Assembly (NCBI GenBank): GCA_964630595.1
Contig: CAZVVT010000001.1
Location: 558,001 to 622,000 of the forward strand
Length of the DNA stretch: 64,000 nucleotides
Source of the DNA: CAZVVT01 sp964630595
GTDB taxonomy: Bacteria; Chlamydiota; Chlamydiia; Chlamydiales; VFKH01
Direction: 5' to 3'
Below the pieces are notes generated by a model, which was given only the letters and a program-made list of their open reading frames with translations, was not told where the DNA came from and did not search any database. Numbering within the stretch: the stretch's first letter is position 1; each line of letters opens with the position of its first letter. Positions 18,401 through 26,071 of the stretch are shown here, piece after piece. Position numbers and translations under genes: made by a program.

Positions 18401-19021
18401 GCTATTTCCAATCAATGTAGGGATGGTTGTAGAGGTGGTTCCCGTGACATCCAGGGTCGCGCCATTGATTGTCAGCGAAGTGCCGGCGGATATGGAGCCC
18501 GAGCCCGTCAGCAGCAAAGTACCGGCGCTCTGGGTAAAGGTCCCGGTAAACCCGCTGTTGTTCGCGGACAGTACGAGTGATCCTGTCCCGTTAGAGGTGA
18601 TTGCTGAGGCACCGCTGATGGCGCCGGAGATAGTGAGTGGACTTGTCGCTGACTGCGTGATGGTCAGCGGATCACTCAGCACTACAGGACAGGCAATGGT
18701 GTAGGTCCCTGTAGAGGAAGCGGAAATGGTGGCGCTTCCTGCAGAGACGTTAAAGGTTAGGTTATTGCCTCCGGAAATACTGTAATCAAAGGCGCTCGTA
18801 AAGGTAAGAGCCCCAATGATAATGTCCTGTTCTAGCGTAACAGGAGCACTCTGGGTGTTGGTTCCTAAAAACTGAGCCGGTGCATCGATGGCATTGGGAA
18901 AAATACTGGGTGAAGTCCAGTTGCCATTGACATTCCAAGCGCCGCCGCCCGGTTCATCCCAAGTCGCAGCAAACAAGCTTGCGCCGCTTAACAAAAGCAA
19001 ATGTTTGATCCAACGGGTCAT
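15467..19021 (-). CDS. Autotransporter with beta-strand repeats
   Basis: 1184 residues. An N-terminal signal peptide (MTRWIKHLLLLSGASLFAAT) is followed by a Ser/Thr/Gly-rich passenger of about 880 residues with at least six autotransporter-associated repeats, e.g. LTLSGANTYTGGTTVSAGGL and LTLTNTNTFTGAYNIAGGTL. About the last 260 residues form the outer-membrane barrel, ending in the aromatic residue typical of autotransporters (RADLVLEWTY). The passenger should form a right-handed beta-helix on the cell surface. It lacks the GGAI/FxxN repeats that define chlamydial Pmp proteins. Its start is 25 nt after the groEL stop on the same strand, so readthrough from the heat-shock operon is possible. 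An adhesin role is inferred from the family only. Confidence 0.88.
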   Translation of the reverse strand: MTRWIKHLLLLSGASLFAATWDEPGGGAWNVNGNWTSPSIFPNAIDAPAQFLGTNTQSAPVTLEQDIIIGALTFTSAFDYSISGGNNLTFNVSAGSATISASSTGTYTIACPVVLSDPLTITQSATSPLTISGAISGASAITSNGTGSLVLSANNSGFTGTFTQSAGTLLLTGSGSISAGTSLTINGATLDVTGTTSTTIPTLIGNSSGIVSVGSSALTINQQANQTFAGVIGGSGSLIMSVLSIGDLTLTNASNSFSGAVTLNAGRLALSGSGAIASISSMTIANATFDISQLTAGVSSTISNLSGSDAAARIDLGARALIISQGTSATFAGVIEDGGLGGGTGGALTKQGSGTLTLSGANTYTGGTTVSAGGLTVSGSLSSTGLVTVAEGATFTAAATQTIGGLTSPGSDDQTLGGSAVINAGVILTVNSASFPFFNGTISGSGGLTVNATLGNARALFNQPMTYTGATLVSAGTMGLYGTANIASSSSLTVNGATFDITQHDLSPTVTVNNLSGNGTGVIAIGSKSLTIVQTSPLTFAGVIQNNGILSASGGTVNLSSSSSSTLTLTNTNTFTGAYNIAGGTLALSGSGSIEAGSNAVVNGTLSISGVTTNATVHDITGAGTIALGTKELRATINNACTYSGSITGTGTMTKRGPDRWTLTGNNAAYTGTLAIDAGTVRLNGTVGGPVTVAAGARFEGNATCGNLTVTGTVAPGASIGTMNVADLSLGAASTTEIEINGNGTNDLIAASGTAAINGTLSVIAEPGVYVPGETWTIITSVGARSGTFSTVTVSNPRVSITTTYNANSVVLTNASSVITFNNVHATTYNAQSVINNLDVLSTKGELQGDASLYNVVATLANEGLAGIQFAVEQMHPAPYSAFTEQIAHLGSYLASMFHLKKESCMPGGLNIWLEPMGYIFRQKLSQDQVGFKSSTAGVAGGVDVPVTRRWIFGSAAAYTKSNLEWDNQRGQATVKAWHVGMYSDWERRSGQIGCALLVGRGRINSRRHMQFTTVNSNAMGNYYGIDTLANIHGKLNWMMGDDEVLSPFMDVTGSFLMQHSFTETGAAGLNLDVYNQKGSTVISQLGLAYKVMHWLPYGCWSPEVWLAWEQEIPIYRPQINSNFINMSVPFSVKGWNKVQQLINPGFRLNLAFSRGIYLNTSYSMEWGDHFFGQRADLVLEWTY

Positions 19022-19046
19022 TCATTGCAGTGTTAGCAAACTTGTA

Positions 19047-20699
19047 CTAAAAGTCCATGTCGCCCATTCCGCCCATGCCACCCATCCCCGGCATACCACC
19101 CCCAGCAGGGGCTGCCGCCTTCGGCTTGGGTTTGTCGGTAATGAGTGCTGCTGTGGTGAGCAGTAGGCCCGCGATAGAGGCTGCATTTTTGAGCGCGCTC
19201 TCTGTCACCAGCACAGGGTCAATGACGCCCGCTTCGATCAAGTCTTGGAACTCATCGATCAGACCGTTGTAGCCAAACGCCCCCTTGCCCTCATAAATCT
19301 TCTCAGCAATGAGGTTGCCCGTCTTGCCGCAGTTGTTGGCAATGGCAATGGCCGGCGCAAAAGAAGCATTGCGGATGATCGTGACGCCCAGCGCCTCATC
19401 ACCCGTCAGCTTCAGTCGGTCCAGCGCCTTGACGGCACGCAGCAGCGCCACGCCGCCGCCGGCGACAATCCCTTTCTGCACCGCAGCGCGCGTTGCATGA
19501 AGAGCATCCTCAACTCGGTCCTTCTTCTCTTTCATCTCCGTCTCTGTCGCTGCACCTACGTGCACCACAGCTACGCCGCCCACGAGATAGGCCAGCCGCT
19601 GCTCGAGCTTCTCTTTGTCGTAGTCCGAAGTCGCTAGTTTGAGCGCGCCCTTAATCTGCGCTTGTCTCTCAGCGATCTGCTTCTTATCGCCCATACCGCC
19701 GATAACTGTCGTGTGCTCTTTCGTCACCTTAACCGTCTTCGCGCGACCCAGCACCTCGAGGCCCACATCTTCTAGCTGCAGTCCCACTTCGTCGCTGATC
19801 ACCGTAGCGCCCGTAAGCACCGCAATATCTTGCAGCATCTCTTTGCGGCGGTCACCAAAGCCCGGTGCCTTCACGCAGCAGACGGGAAGCCCCGCCTTCA
19901 ACTTGTTCACCACCAGCGTTGCCAGCGCATCGCCGTCCACATCTTCCGCCACAATCAGCAACGGACGAGGGCCGCGCTCCATCACCTTCTCTAGGAAAGC
20001 GACAAGATCTTTCATCGCCGAAATCTTCTTGTCGGTCAGCAAGATCACGCAATTGTCCAGCACCACCTGCATCTTCTCTGTGTCAGTGATGAAGTAAGGA
20101 GAGAGATAGCCCTTGTCAAACTGTAGCCCCTCGACAACATCGAGTGTCGTCTCAATGCCTTTTGCCTCGGCAACGGTGATGATGCCATCTTTCGTTACCT
20201 TTTCCATCGCCGCAGCAATGATCGACCCAATCTCTTCATCGTTATTGGCCGAGATAGTGGCAATTTGGCGGATCTCTTGCGGCGTCTTCACAGCTTTTGC
20301 CATGCTCGCCAGCTCTGCAACCATCGCCTCAACGGCTTTATCAATACCGCGCTTGACTGACATAGGGTTGGCGCCCGAAGTGACGATCTTCACACCTTCG
20401 TTGAGAATCGCCTCTGCTAGCACCACCGCCGTCGTCGTTCCATCGCCGGCCACGTCAGCTGTTTTGGAGGAGACCTCCTTCACCAACTGCGCGCCCATGT
20501 TTTCGAATTTGTCTTGGAGCACAATCTCTTTGGCAACAGTCACACCGTCTTTCGTCGAAACAGGAGAGCCCACGCCCCTCTTCATCACGACGTTACGCCC
20601 TTTGGGGCCCAAAGTGACCTTGACGGCCCGCGCCAATTTGCGTACGCCCTCAGAGACAGCTCTGAGAGAATCTTGATCAAATGTTAACAGCTTTGCCAT
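19047..20699 (-). CDS. groEL: Chaperonin GroEL, 60 kDa
   Basis: 550 residues with the full chaperonin pattern: ATP site TLGPKGRNVVM and VAGDGTTTAVVLAEAI, the apical-domain stretch GYLSPYF, and the Gly-Met tail (GGMPGMGGMGGMGDMDF) characteristic of the main GroEL. Chlamydiae often carry extra divergent GroEL copies; the intact GGM tail and operon with groES mark this as the housekeeping copy. It folds cytosolic proteins in an ATP cycle with GroES. It follows groES by 6 nt, under the CIRCE-like operator upstream of groES. Confidence 0.97.
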   Translation of the reverse strand: MAKLLTFDQDSLRAVSEGVRKLARAVKVTLGPKGRNVVMKRGVGSPVSTKDGVTVAKEIVLQDKFENMGAQLVKEVSSKTADVAGDGTTTAVVLAEAILNEGVKIVTSGANPMSVKRGIDKAVEAMVAELASMAKAVKTPQEIRQIATISANNDEEIGSIIAAAMEKVTKDGIITVAEAKGIETTLDVVEGLQFDKGYLSPYFITDTEKMQVVLDNCVILLTDKKISAMKDLVAFLEKVMERGPRPLLIVAEDVDGDALATLVVNKLKAGLPVCCVKAPGFGDRRKEMLQDIAVLTGATVISDEVGLQLEDVGLEVLGRAKTVKVTKEHTTVIGGMGDKKQIAERQAQIKGALKLATSDYDKEKLEQRLAYLVGGVAVVHVGAATETEMKEKKDRVEDALHATRAAVQKGIVAGGGVALLRAVKALDRLKLTGDEALGVTIIRNASFAPAIAIANNCGKTGNLIAEKIYEGKGAFGYNGLIDEFQDLIEAGVIDPVLVTESALKNAASIAGLLLTTAALITDKPKPKAAAPAGGGMPGMGGMGGMGDMDF

Positions 20700-20705
20700 A
20701 GAGTC

Positions 20706-20981
20706 CTAAATAATGCCTAAAATATCGTCTTCGGAAAGAATCAAGAGATCTTCTTCGCCGCTCACTTCCGTTCCAGCGTACGAAGAGAATAGAACAGTCT
20801 CGCCCTTTTTGACAGACATGGCGATCAAACGGCCCTGCTCATCGGTTTTTCCCGGGCCAACGGCGATCACCTCGCCCTCTTTGGGCTTCTCTTTTGCTGT
20901 GTCAGGAAGAATGATTCCGCCCTTCGTTGTCTTGGGCTGGCTACGTTTAATAACTACTCGGTTACCAAGAGGTTTGATCAT
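20706..20981 (-). CDS. groES: Co-chaperonin GroES, 10 kDa
   Basis: 91 residues, close to the usual 95. Starts MIKPLGNRVVIKR and has the mobile loop (PKTTKGGIILPDTA) that contacts GroEL, and the roof segment EVIAVGPGKTDEQG. It caps GroEL. AAGGA lies seven bases before the ATG. It is the first gene of the groES-groEL operon. Confidence 0.96.
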   Translation of the reverse strand: MIKPLGNRVVIKRSQPKTTKGGIILPDTAKEKPKEGEVIAVGPGKTDEQGRLIAMSVKKGETVLFSSYAGTEVSGEEDLLILSEDDILGII

Positions 20982-21012
20982 AAGTCGATTCCTTGTTTCA
21001 ATGCGGTTGGAG

Positions 21013-21042
21013 ATTCTATGAACAAAAAACGTTTTCGGTCAA
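21013..21042 (-). promoter_or_regulatory. Probable sigma70/66-type promoter of groESL
   Basis: On the minus strand TTGACC (21042-21037) and TAGAAT (21018-21013) are separated by 18 bases and point toward groES, whose ATG is 32 nt downstream of the -10. The -10 overlaps the start codon of the divergent gene. Confidence 0.65.
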
Positions 21043-21956
21043 TGTTTTTAGCACTAGTTCTCTTGCAGTGCCAAATTTTGTTTTCCTCCTTCATCATTGG
21101 CGACATCGCTCCTGTCATCGATCGCTTCGAAGATTTGGATCAGTACCGAGCCATGGAGGAGCTACACATCTCTGGCAGCGCACAGTTTACCGAAGCGGGC
21201 TTAGTCGAACTCAAGAAGAAGCTTGCGGGCAAAAGCCTTCTCATCTGCGACTTGCGCCGCGAGTCGCACGGCTTCATCGACACTATTCCTATTGGCTGGA
21301 TGCTGTGGGACACCAACCAATCCAACTTGGGCTGGTCGATTGCAGAGATCGAAGAGGATGAAACCAAAAAACTCGCCGAAGCGGCCAGCCATCGCACCAT
21401 CCGCGTCTACCGACAATTTGGCGACACTCTGGCGCCCGTGGTCATGACGATCACAGCAATCTCCACGGAAAGCAACCTATCTGCGCGCGAAGCTCTCGGC
21501 TATTTGCGCGTGCCCATCTCTGATCACATGGGCCCCGATCTCGCTCAAGTCAACCAAATCGTCGAGCTCTACAAAGCAACGCCCAAAGAGGGCTGGGTGC
21601 ACTTCCACTGTCGCGGCGGCCGCGGACGCACATCAACGGCGCTGGCGATGTGGGACATGCTCACTAACGCCAAGTACGACACGCTCGAAACCATTCTCGA
21701 CCGGCAGCTCAAAACCTCCAACTACAATCTCTCCACTGCCTCTACGCCCAACACACAAGTGCGATACAAAGAAGAATTCGAAGCAAAAATCGAATTCCTG
21801 CAAAGTTTTTATCAGTATTGCAAAAACAACACTGATAACTATGCTACTCCCTATGCCCCGCCACAACTGGTCACGCGAAGAACTCAAAAGTCTCTACACA
21901 AGCCCCCTGCTGGATCTGATCTATCAAGCAGCCACTGTCCACCGAAAGTGGCATAA
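21018..21956 (+). CDS. Secreted PTP-like (cysteine phytase-type) phosphatase
   Basis: 312 residues with a Shine-Dalgarno (GGAG) before ATG 21018. MNKKRF then a hydrophobic stretch to about residue 25 looks like a signal peptide. The catalytic P-loop HCRGGRGRTS has nucleophile Cys198 and Arg204 (C-x5-R-T), and an upstream general acid Asp169 lies in RVPISDHMGPD, the arrangement of PTP-like inositol polyphosphatases and bacterial effector phosphatases. Substrates could be inositol phosphates, phosphoinositides or phosphotyrosine; the sequence does not decide. The last 35-40 residues overlap the start of bioB. The 5' end contains the groESL operator and -10, so HrcA or polymerase on one gene could affect the other. 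Confidence 0.8.
   Translation: MNKKRFRSMFLALVLLQCQILFSSFIIGDIAPVIDRFEDLDQYRAMEELHISGSAQFTEAGLVELKKKLAGKSLLICDLRRESHGFIDTIPIGWMLWDTNQSNLGWSIAEIEEDETKKLAEAASHRTIRVYRQFGDTLAPVVMTITAISTESNLSAREALGYLRVPISDHMGPDLAQVNQIVELYKATPKEGWVHFHCRGGRGRTSTALAMWDMLTNAKYDTLETILDRQLKTSNYNLSTASTPNTQVRYKEEFEAKIEFLQSFYQYCKNNTDNYATPYAPPQLVTRRTQKSLHKPPAGSDLSSSHCPPKVA
21048..21074. promoter_or_regulatory. CIRCE-like HrcA operator
   Basis: TTAGCACTA, nine bases, CAGTGCCAA. The CIRCE consensus is TTAGCACTC-N9-GAGTGCTAA, so the halves match 8/9 and 7/9 with the exact spacer. It lies just upstream of the -35 for groESL, and wholly inside the signal-peptide region of the divergent gene that starts at 21018. Confidence 0.75.
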
Positions 21957-22845
21957 GAGCGACGAAGTCCAGCTCTGCTCTCTCATCTCCATCAAGACGG
22001 GCGGCTGCCCCGAAGACTGCAAGTACTGCCCCCAATCCTCGCGCTACAAAACAGCTGTCGATGCCGAACCTCTCATGAACAAGGAGGAGGTGCTGCAGCG
22101 CGCCCGCGCAGCGAAGGCGCAAGGCGCCAGTCGCGTTTGCCTCGGCGCTGCGTGGAGGCAGGTGCGCGACAGTGCGCAGTTTGATGCGGTGCTGGAGACG
22201 GTGAAAGAGGTGAGCGAGCTCGACGTCGAAGTCTGCTGCACGCTGGGCATGCTCAACGAAAGCCAAGCCAGGCGCCTCAAGGAGGCGGGACTCACTGCCT
22301 ACAACCACAACCTCGACACTTCGCCTGAGTACTACAGCACGATCATCACCACACGCACTTATGAGGATCGCCTGCGCACGCTCGGGTGCGTGGAAAAGGC
22401 GGGCATCAGCGTCTGCTGCGGCGGCATCATCGGTATGGGCGAATCGATCGATGATCGCATTGGACTGCTTCACCAACTCGCCACACGAGAGATTCATCCC
22501 GAATCGGTGCCCATCAATATGCTCGTTCCGGTGAAGGGCACGCCACTCGAAGATCGCGCACCTGTCTCCATCTTTGAGATGGTGCGCATGATCGCTACTG
22601 CCCGCATTGCCCTTCCTCAAGCCAAGATTCGCCTCTCCGCAGGCCGCCTCGAACGTTCGGAGGTCGAACAAGCTCTCTGCTTTATGGCAGGCGCCAATTC
22701 CATCTTCTCCGGCGAAAAACTCCTCACCACACCCAATCCAGACTATGACGACGACGCTGCCTTGCTCGAAACTCTGGGGCTCACAACTCATCGGTCTTTG
22801 AATCAAGTCCACTCTACGCAACAGATTTTTCAACACAGCAAATGA
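21841..22845 (+). CDS. bioB: Biotin synthase
   Basis: 334 residues (ATG 21841; ATG 21853, MPRHNWSREEL, fits the family start equally well). A radical-SAM enzyme that inserts sulfur into dethiobiotin. The SAM [4Fe-4S] motif is CPEDCKYCPQ, preceded by SIKTGG; Cys residues for the second cluster are in ASRVCLGAAW and VEVCCTLGML, and the family block YNHNLDTSPEYY and RLSAGR are present. It overlaps the upstream phosphatase gene by 116 nt. It is separated from bioF by two accessory genes and by a partial second copy of its own 3' end. Confidence 0.95.
   Translation: MLLPMPRHNWSREELKSLYTSPLLDLIYQAATVHRKWHKSDEVQLCSLISIKTGGCPEDCKYCPQSSRYKTAVDAEPLMNKEEVLQRARAAKAQGASRVCLGAAWRQVRDSAQFDAVLETVKEVSELDVEVCCTLGMLNESQARRLKEAGLTAYNHNLDTSPEYYSTIITTRTYEDRLRTLGCVEKAGISVCCGGIIGMGESIDDRIGLLHQLATREIHPESVPINMLVPVKGTPLEDRAPVSIFEMVRMIATARIALPQAKIRLSAGRLERSEVEQALCFMAGANSIFSGEKLLTTPNPDYDDDAALLETLGLTTHRSLNQVHSTQQIFQHSK
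22726..22794 (+). repeat. Direct repeat copy A: 3' region of bioB
   Basis: 69 nt near the bioB end, matched at 23435-23503 with 54/69 identical bases by hand alignment. The frame gives TTPNPDYDDDAALLETLGLT. Confidence 0.85.
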
Positions 22846-22953
22846 ACACCCCCGCTTGCACTCCTATTCACTGCAATATCACTTACAAACCTGAGTTTTG
22901 GGCCAAACAACACCCCACATTATCGACAAACAAATTTTGCGAAGGAAAATATA

Positions 22954-23457
22954 ATGGGAGATTACGCGGTTGTGCAGAAACCTGCTATATTGGTGATAGG
23001 AATCGCTTGTCGAACATCTAACGCATCAGAAGATGGGCCCCAAGATATTCCAAAGCTCTGGGGAAGATTTTACAACAAAGGCATTATTCATCAAATTCCA
23101 AACAAAGTTTCTAATGAAGTCATCGCTCTATACTGTGACTACGAAGGCGATCATACTCAGCCGTATTCAGTAGTAATCGGTTGCCCTGTTAGCTCACTTG
23201 ATACAATTCCCACAGGAATGGTTGGGAAAACTATTCCTGCAAGTTCCTATGCCGTCTTCCGCGCAATTGGGGAATATCCCGCAAGCTTAATTGAAACCTG
23301 GGGAAATATTTGGAAGCACCCTGATTTACATCGTACGTATACCGGTGACTTTGAACTGTATGGCCATAAATTCGCATCAGAAGCCATCAAAGAGCTGGAG
23401 GTCTATATTGCTGTTCCCGAGGACGCCTCACCCAACCACACACAATCCAAACTATGA
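22954..23457 (+). CDS. GyrI-like / Cass2-type effector-binding domain protein
   Basis: 167 residues with AAGGA upstream of ATG 22954. The pattern VIGIACRTSN, PKLWGRFYNKG, IPNKVSNEVIALYCDYEGDH, PYSVVIGCPVSSLDTIPTGM and FELYG matches stand-alone AraC-type effector-binding proteins, including the integron cassette protein Cass2. These bind small hydrophobic or cationic ligands; the biological role is mostly unknown. There is no DNA-binding domain. The normal domain ends around VYIAVPE; the last dozen residues (DASPNHTQSKL) come from an out-of-frame reading of the adjoining bioB-tail repeat, so the insertion junction created the C-terminus. Codon use is more A/T-rich than in bioB. Confidence 0.8.
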   Translation: MGDYAVVQKPAILVIGIACRTSNASEDGPQDIPKLWGRFYNKGIIHQIPNKVSNEVIALYCDYEGDHTQPYSVVIGCPVSSLDTIPTGMVGKTIPASSYAVFRAIGEYPASLIETWGNIWKHPDLHRTYTGDFELYGHKFASEAIKELEVYIAVPEDASPNHTQSKL

Positions 23458-23506
23458 TGACGATGTCGGCTTGCTCGAAACACTTGGACTCACGACTAGC
23501 CGTTAG
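23435..23506 (+). repeat. Direct repeat copy B: diverged bioB C-terminus with stop
   Basis: Read in the bioB frame this gives TTHNPNYDDDVGLLETLGLT then TSR and a TAG stop. 18 of 23 residues equal bioB copy A. It overlaps the end of the Cass2-like gene in another frame. It is best read as the orphan end of a different bioB. Confidence 0.85.
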
Positions 23507-23530
23507 GTTATAGGGATTCCCGAGGTATAG

Positions 23531-24487
23531 ATGGCAGCAGCAGGTGGGGCAGCTTCGGGAGCTGGGGGCTTTGATCGGACACAGACGGAGCTTCTTAAGC
23601 TTCAGGATTCAGGTCATGTCTTGGGAAGGCACAAGGTCTCTCGTGTTGTGGTTGCTATAGCAAGAGAATCTCTTGAGTCGGGTGCCACTCCTTACGAGAA
23701 GGTGCCTGATGCGGAGGTGCGGGAGATGCTACGGTCTTTTCGTGAATTAAGGCCTGACGCCAGCGGTCCCATTGACGCTATTTTGGCTCGGATAAAAGCT
23801 CCTCAAACGCCTTCTGCAAGCAAACGTCTTCCCAAAGACGTCATCGGTGAAATCGGAGCGATACTTGGGGCCAAAGAGGTTCAAGAGCGCTTCATTGAGG
23901 CTGGCGAAGAGGATAATGCTGAGGTTCTGCAGTTTCTTTGGCAAAATTTCCAAGACCAATTAGATGATGCCACTATCCAAAAGGTCTTTAATGGTGCCGT
24001 TGAACGGGGACGCACCCATGTTTTACGATGGTTTGGAGACATTCCAGAGCTTTTAAATCGCTTGGGTAATGACAAAATCAGGCAAGCCTTCCGCTCTGTC
24101 TTAGCCGATACGCCGTGGACACTAGGTGCTCTAAAAGGTTTCGCTCATCCAGCCATTGTTCCTCGCCTGGATCCCTTTTGGATCCGAATGATGTTCACAA
24201 GTGCTGCAAATGTGGATAAGAGAGAAACCGTAAAGTGGTTTTGCAATACCCCCATCTTCGCTGCTCACCTCGATACAGGCCCCGATGATGATCTGATTCG
24301 AAACACTTTTCAATACGCTGCGGAATTTGGACGCCTCCCTATTGTGAAGGAGATTCATGCGCATTTTGCGGCGTGCCTAAATATGCGCACGATCAGAGAG
24401 TCTCTCTACCGTGCGAAGCAGAATGGTCACACCGATATGGTGCAATGGCTTCGCACCACTTTCCGAGAGCTTGAATTTCAGGGCTAA
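23531..24487 (+). CDS. Unrecognised helical repeat protein, possibly degenerate ankyrin-type
   Basis: 318 residues starting with an Ala/Gly-rich stretch (MAAAGGAASGAGG). After about residue 100 it has recurring helix-turn-helix units of roughly 35-45 residues, each with a Trp-Phe anchor: LQFLWQNFQDQL, VLRWFGDIPELL, TVKWFCNTPIFA and MVQWLRTTFREL. QYAAEFGRLPIVKEI and RAKQNGHTDMVQWL look like the helix pair of degenerate ankyrin repeats, as in giant-virus and amoebal-symbiont proteins. No signal peptide or catalytic motif is seen. It lies between the bioB-tail repeat and bioF and may be a host-interaction protein; this is inference. Confidence 0.6.
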   Translation: MAAAGGAASGAGGFDRTQTELLKLQDSGHVLGRHKVSRVVVAIARESLESGATPYEKVPDAEVREMLRSFRELRPDASGPIDAILARIKAPQTPSASKRLPKDVIGEIGAILGAKEVQERFIEAGEEDNAEVLQFLWQNFQDQLDDATIQKVFNGAVERGRTHVLRWFGDIPELLNRLGNDKIRQAFRSVLADTPWTLGALKGFAHPAIVPRLDPFWIRMMFTSAANVDKRETVKWFCNTPIFAAHLDTGPDDDLIRNTFQYAAEFGRLPIVKEIHAHFAACLNMRTIRESLYRAKQNGHTDMVQWLRTTFRELEFQG

Positions 24488-24557
24488 TCCTTTTAGGGAA
24501 TATTTTCACTAACCAATTGTTCTACATGCTACCCTTCTGCTCTCAGAATCAGGTGTA

Positions 24558-25556
24558 ATGGACTTTCTTTTAGATCGACTTCAAGCGCGCGGCGCACTGA
24601 GAAGACGCCTTGTTGCACCGCAGCAAGGATTTGTTGATTTTGCCTCGAACGATTACTTAGGCCTCGCTAAGCGCGCTCACGCACCCCTACAAGGTTCGAC
24701 AGGCTCGCGTCTGCTCACCGGCAACCAGAAAAAGTTTGAGGAGGTCGAAGAGCGCATTGCGCACTACTTCGGCGCGGAAAGCGCCCTCATCTACAGCGCC
24801 GGCTACACTGCCAACCTCGGCCTGATTTCGTGTGTTGCGCAAGAAGGAGACGCCATCTTCTTCGACACCGAGGCACACGCCTCCATCCACGACGGCATCG
24901 CTCTTTCGAAAGCCGCCGCCTACCCCTTTCGCCACAACGATCTTGCGCATCTCGAAGAGCGCCTCAAGATTTCCGCGCACCAACGCTTCGTTCTTGTCGA
25001 GTCGCTCTACTCCATCAGCGGCGACTTCGCTCCGCTCGTAGAGCTGCACGCGCTGTGCGAGCGCTACGGCGCTCATCTCATCGTCGACGAAGCGCACACC
25101 TCCGGCCTCTACGACTGCCCCATTCAGCCCTTTGCACGCATGATCGGCTTCGGCAAAGCATTCGGCTTTCATGGCGCCGCCATCGTCGGCAGCGCACTAC
25201 TCAAAGAGTACCTCATCAACTTCTCGCGCAGCTTGATCTACTCCACAGCGCCCTCCTTTTTCCATGTCATTGGCGATCTTCTTACCATCGACCTCGCCCC
25301 TTTGCGCGCACAACTCTTCTCCCTCTGCCGTTCACCGATCATCCCCATCTACGTGGACGATCCTCGCGCGCTCTCTGCAGAGCTAGCACGAGAAGGCTTT
25401 GACATTCGCCCCATTCTCTCTCCCACGACACGCAAACCCTGTTTGCGCCTCGTAGTTCACGCCTTTAACACCCCAGAACAGATCCAATCCCTCAAAACAT
25501 GTCTCCAAAAATTGTGGTCGCCGGCATTGGCACAGATGTCGGAAAGACTCTTGTAG
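24558..25556 (+). CDS. bioF: 8-amino-7-oxononanoate synthase
   Basis: 332 residues, about 50 shorter than E. coli BioF. It condenses pimeloyl-thioester with L-alanine using PLP. Family blocks are FASNDYLGLAKR, GSTGSRLLTGN, HASIHDGI (stacking His), LIVDEAHTSGLYD (Asp pairing the PLP nitrogen), and GFGKAFGFHGAA with the PLP Lys. The shortening is at the N-terminus and in loops. Its end overlaps bioD by 58 nt. It is the first gene of the bioF-bioD-bioA-ferritin-like group. Confidence 0.92.
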   Translation: MDFLLDRLQARGALRRRLVAPQQGFVDFASNDYLGLAKRAHAPLQGSTGSRLLTGNQKKFEEVEERIAHYFGAESALIYSAGYTANLGLISCVAQEGDAIFFDTEAHASIHDGIALSKAAAYPFRHNDLAHLEERLKISAHQRFVLVESLYSISGDFAPLVELHALCERYGAHLIVDEAHTSGLYDCPIQPFARMIGFGKAFGFHGAAIVGSALLKEYLINFSRSLIYSTAPSFFHVIGDLLTIDLAPLRAQLFSLCRSPIIPIYVDDPRALSAELAREGFDIRPILSPTTRKPCLRLVVHAFNTPEQIQSLKTCLQKLWSPALAQMSERLL

Positions 25557-26071
25557 CTGCACTCATCGCGCGCAAATTGGGCTATTCGTACTGGAAGCCC
25601 ATTCAGTGCGGCCTGCCCAAAGATAGCGACTTCGTGAAGGAGTTCGCCCCCGTAATCCCCGAAGCCTACTGCTTGCAAACGCCCTGCAGCCCACACGAAG
25701 CCGCTGCACGCGAAGGAGTTGTCTTCGGCGATCTGCGGGCGCCCAACATTCCGCTCGTCATTGAACCAGCCGGCGGACTCATGGTGCCCATCGACCACCG
25801 CCTCTTCATCGATCTCGACTGGGACGCTGAATGGGTGCTCGTCTCGCGCTACTACTTGGGCTCCATCAACCACACACTGCTTTCCGCTCACCTTTTGCGC
25901 AGCCGCGGCGTGCGCGTTAAGGGCATTGTCTTCAACGGCATGGAAAATCCCTACACGAAAAAGGCCATTCTAGCTCAATCTGGACTCACAGAACTTTTTT
26001 CGATACCCGAAATTAATGGACCTATTAACGCGCGACTTCCAGAGTTGCTGGCATCCGTTCGCCTCAGCTAA
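25499..26071 (+). CDS. bioD: Dethiobiotin synthetase
   Basis: 190 residues, somewhat shorter than usual. Begins MSPKIVVAGIGTDVGKT, with the variant P-loop that defines BioD, followed by YWKPIQCGLP (substrate Lys) and IEPAGGLMVPI. It closes the ureido ring of dethiobiotin with ATP and CO2. The start lies inside bioF (58 nt overlap) and the end inside bioA (56 nt overlap), so translation is probably coupled. Confidence 0.92.
   Translation: MSPKIVVAGIGTDVGKTLVAALIARKLGYSYWKPIQCGLPKDSDFVKEFAPVIPEAYCLQTPCSPHEAAAREGVVFGDLRAPNIPLVIEPAGGLMVPIDHRLFIDLDWDAEWVLVSRYYLGSINHTLLSAHLLRSRGVRVKGIVFNGMENPYTKKAILAQSGLTELFSIPEINGPINARLPELLASVRLS

Noticed and set aside
17637..18704. 355-codon plus-strand Pro/Val-rich frame
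   Set aside because: Antisense shadow of the repeats in the autotransporter gene.
22846..22953. attC-type cassette recombination site before the Cass2-like gene
   Set aside because: No paired core sites or long imperfect inverted repeat were seen.
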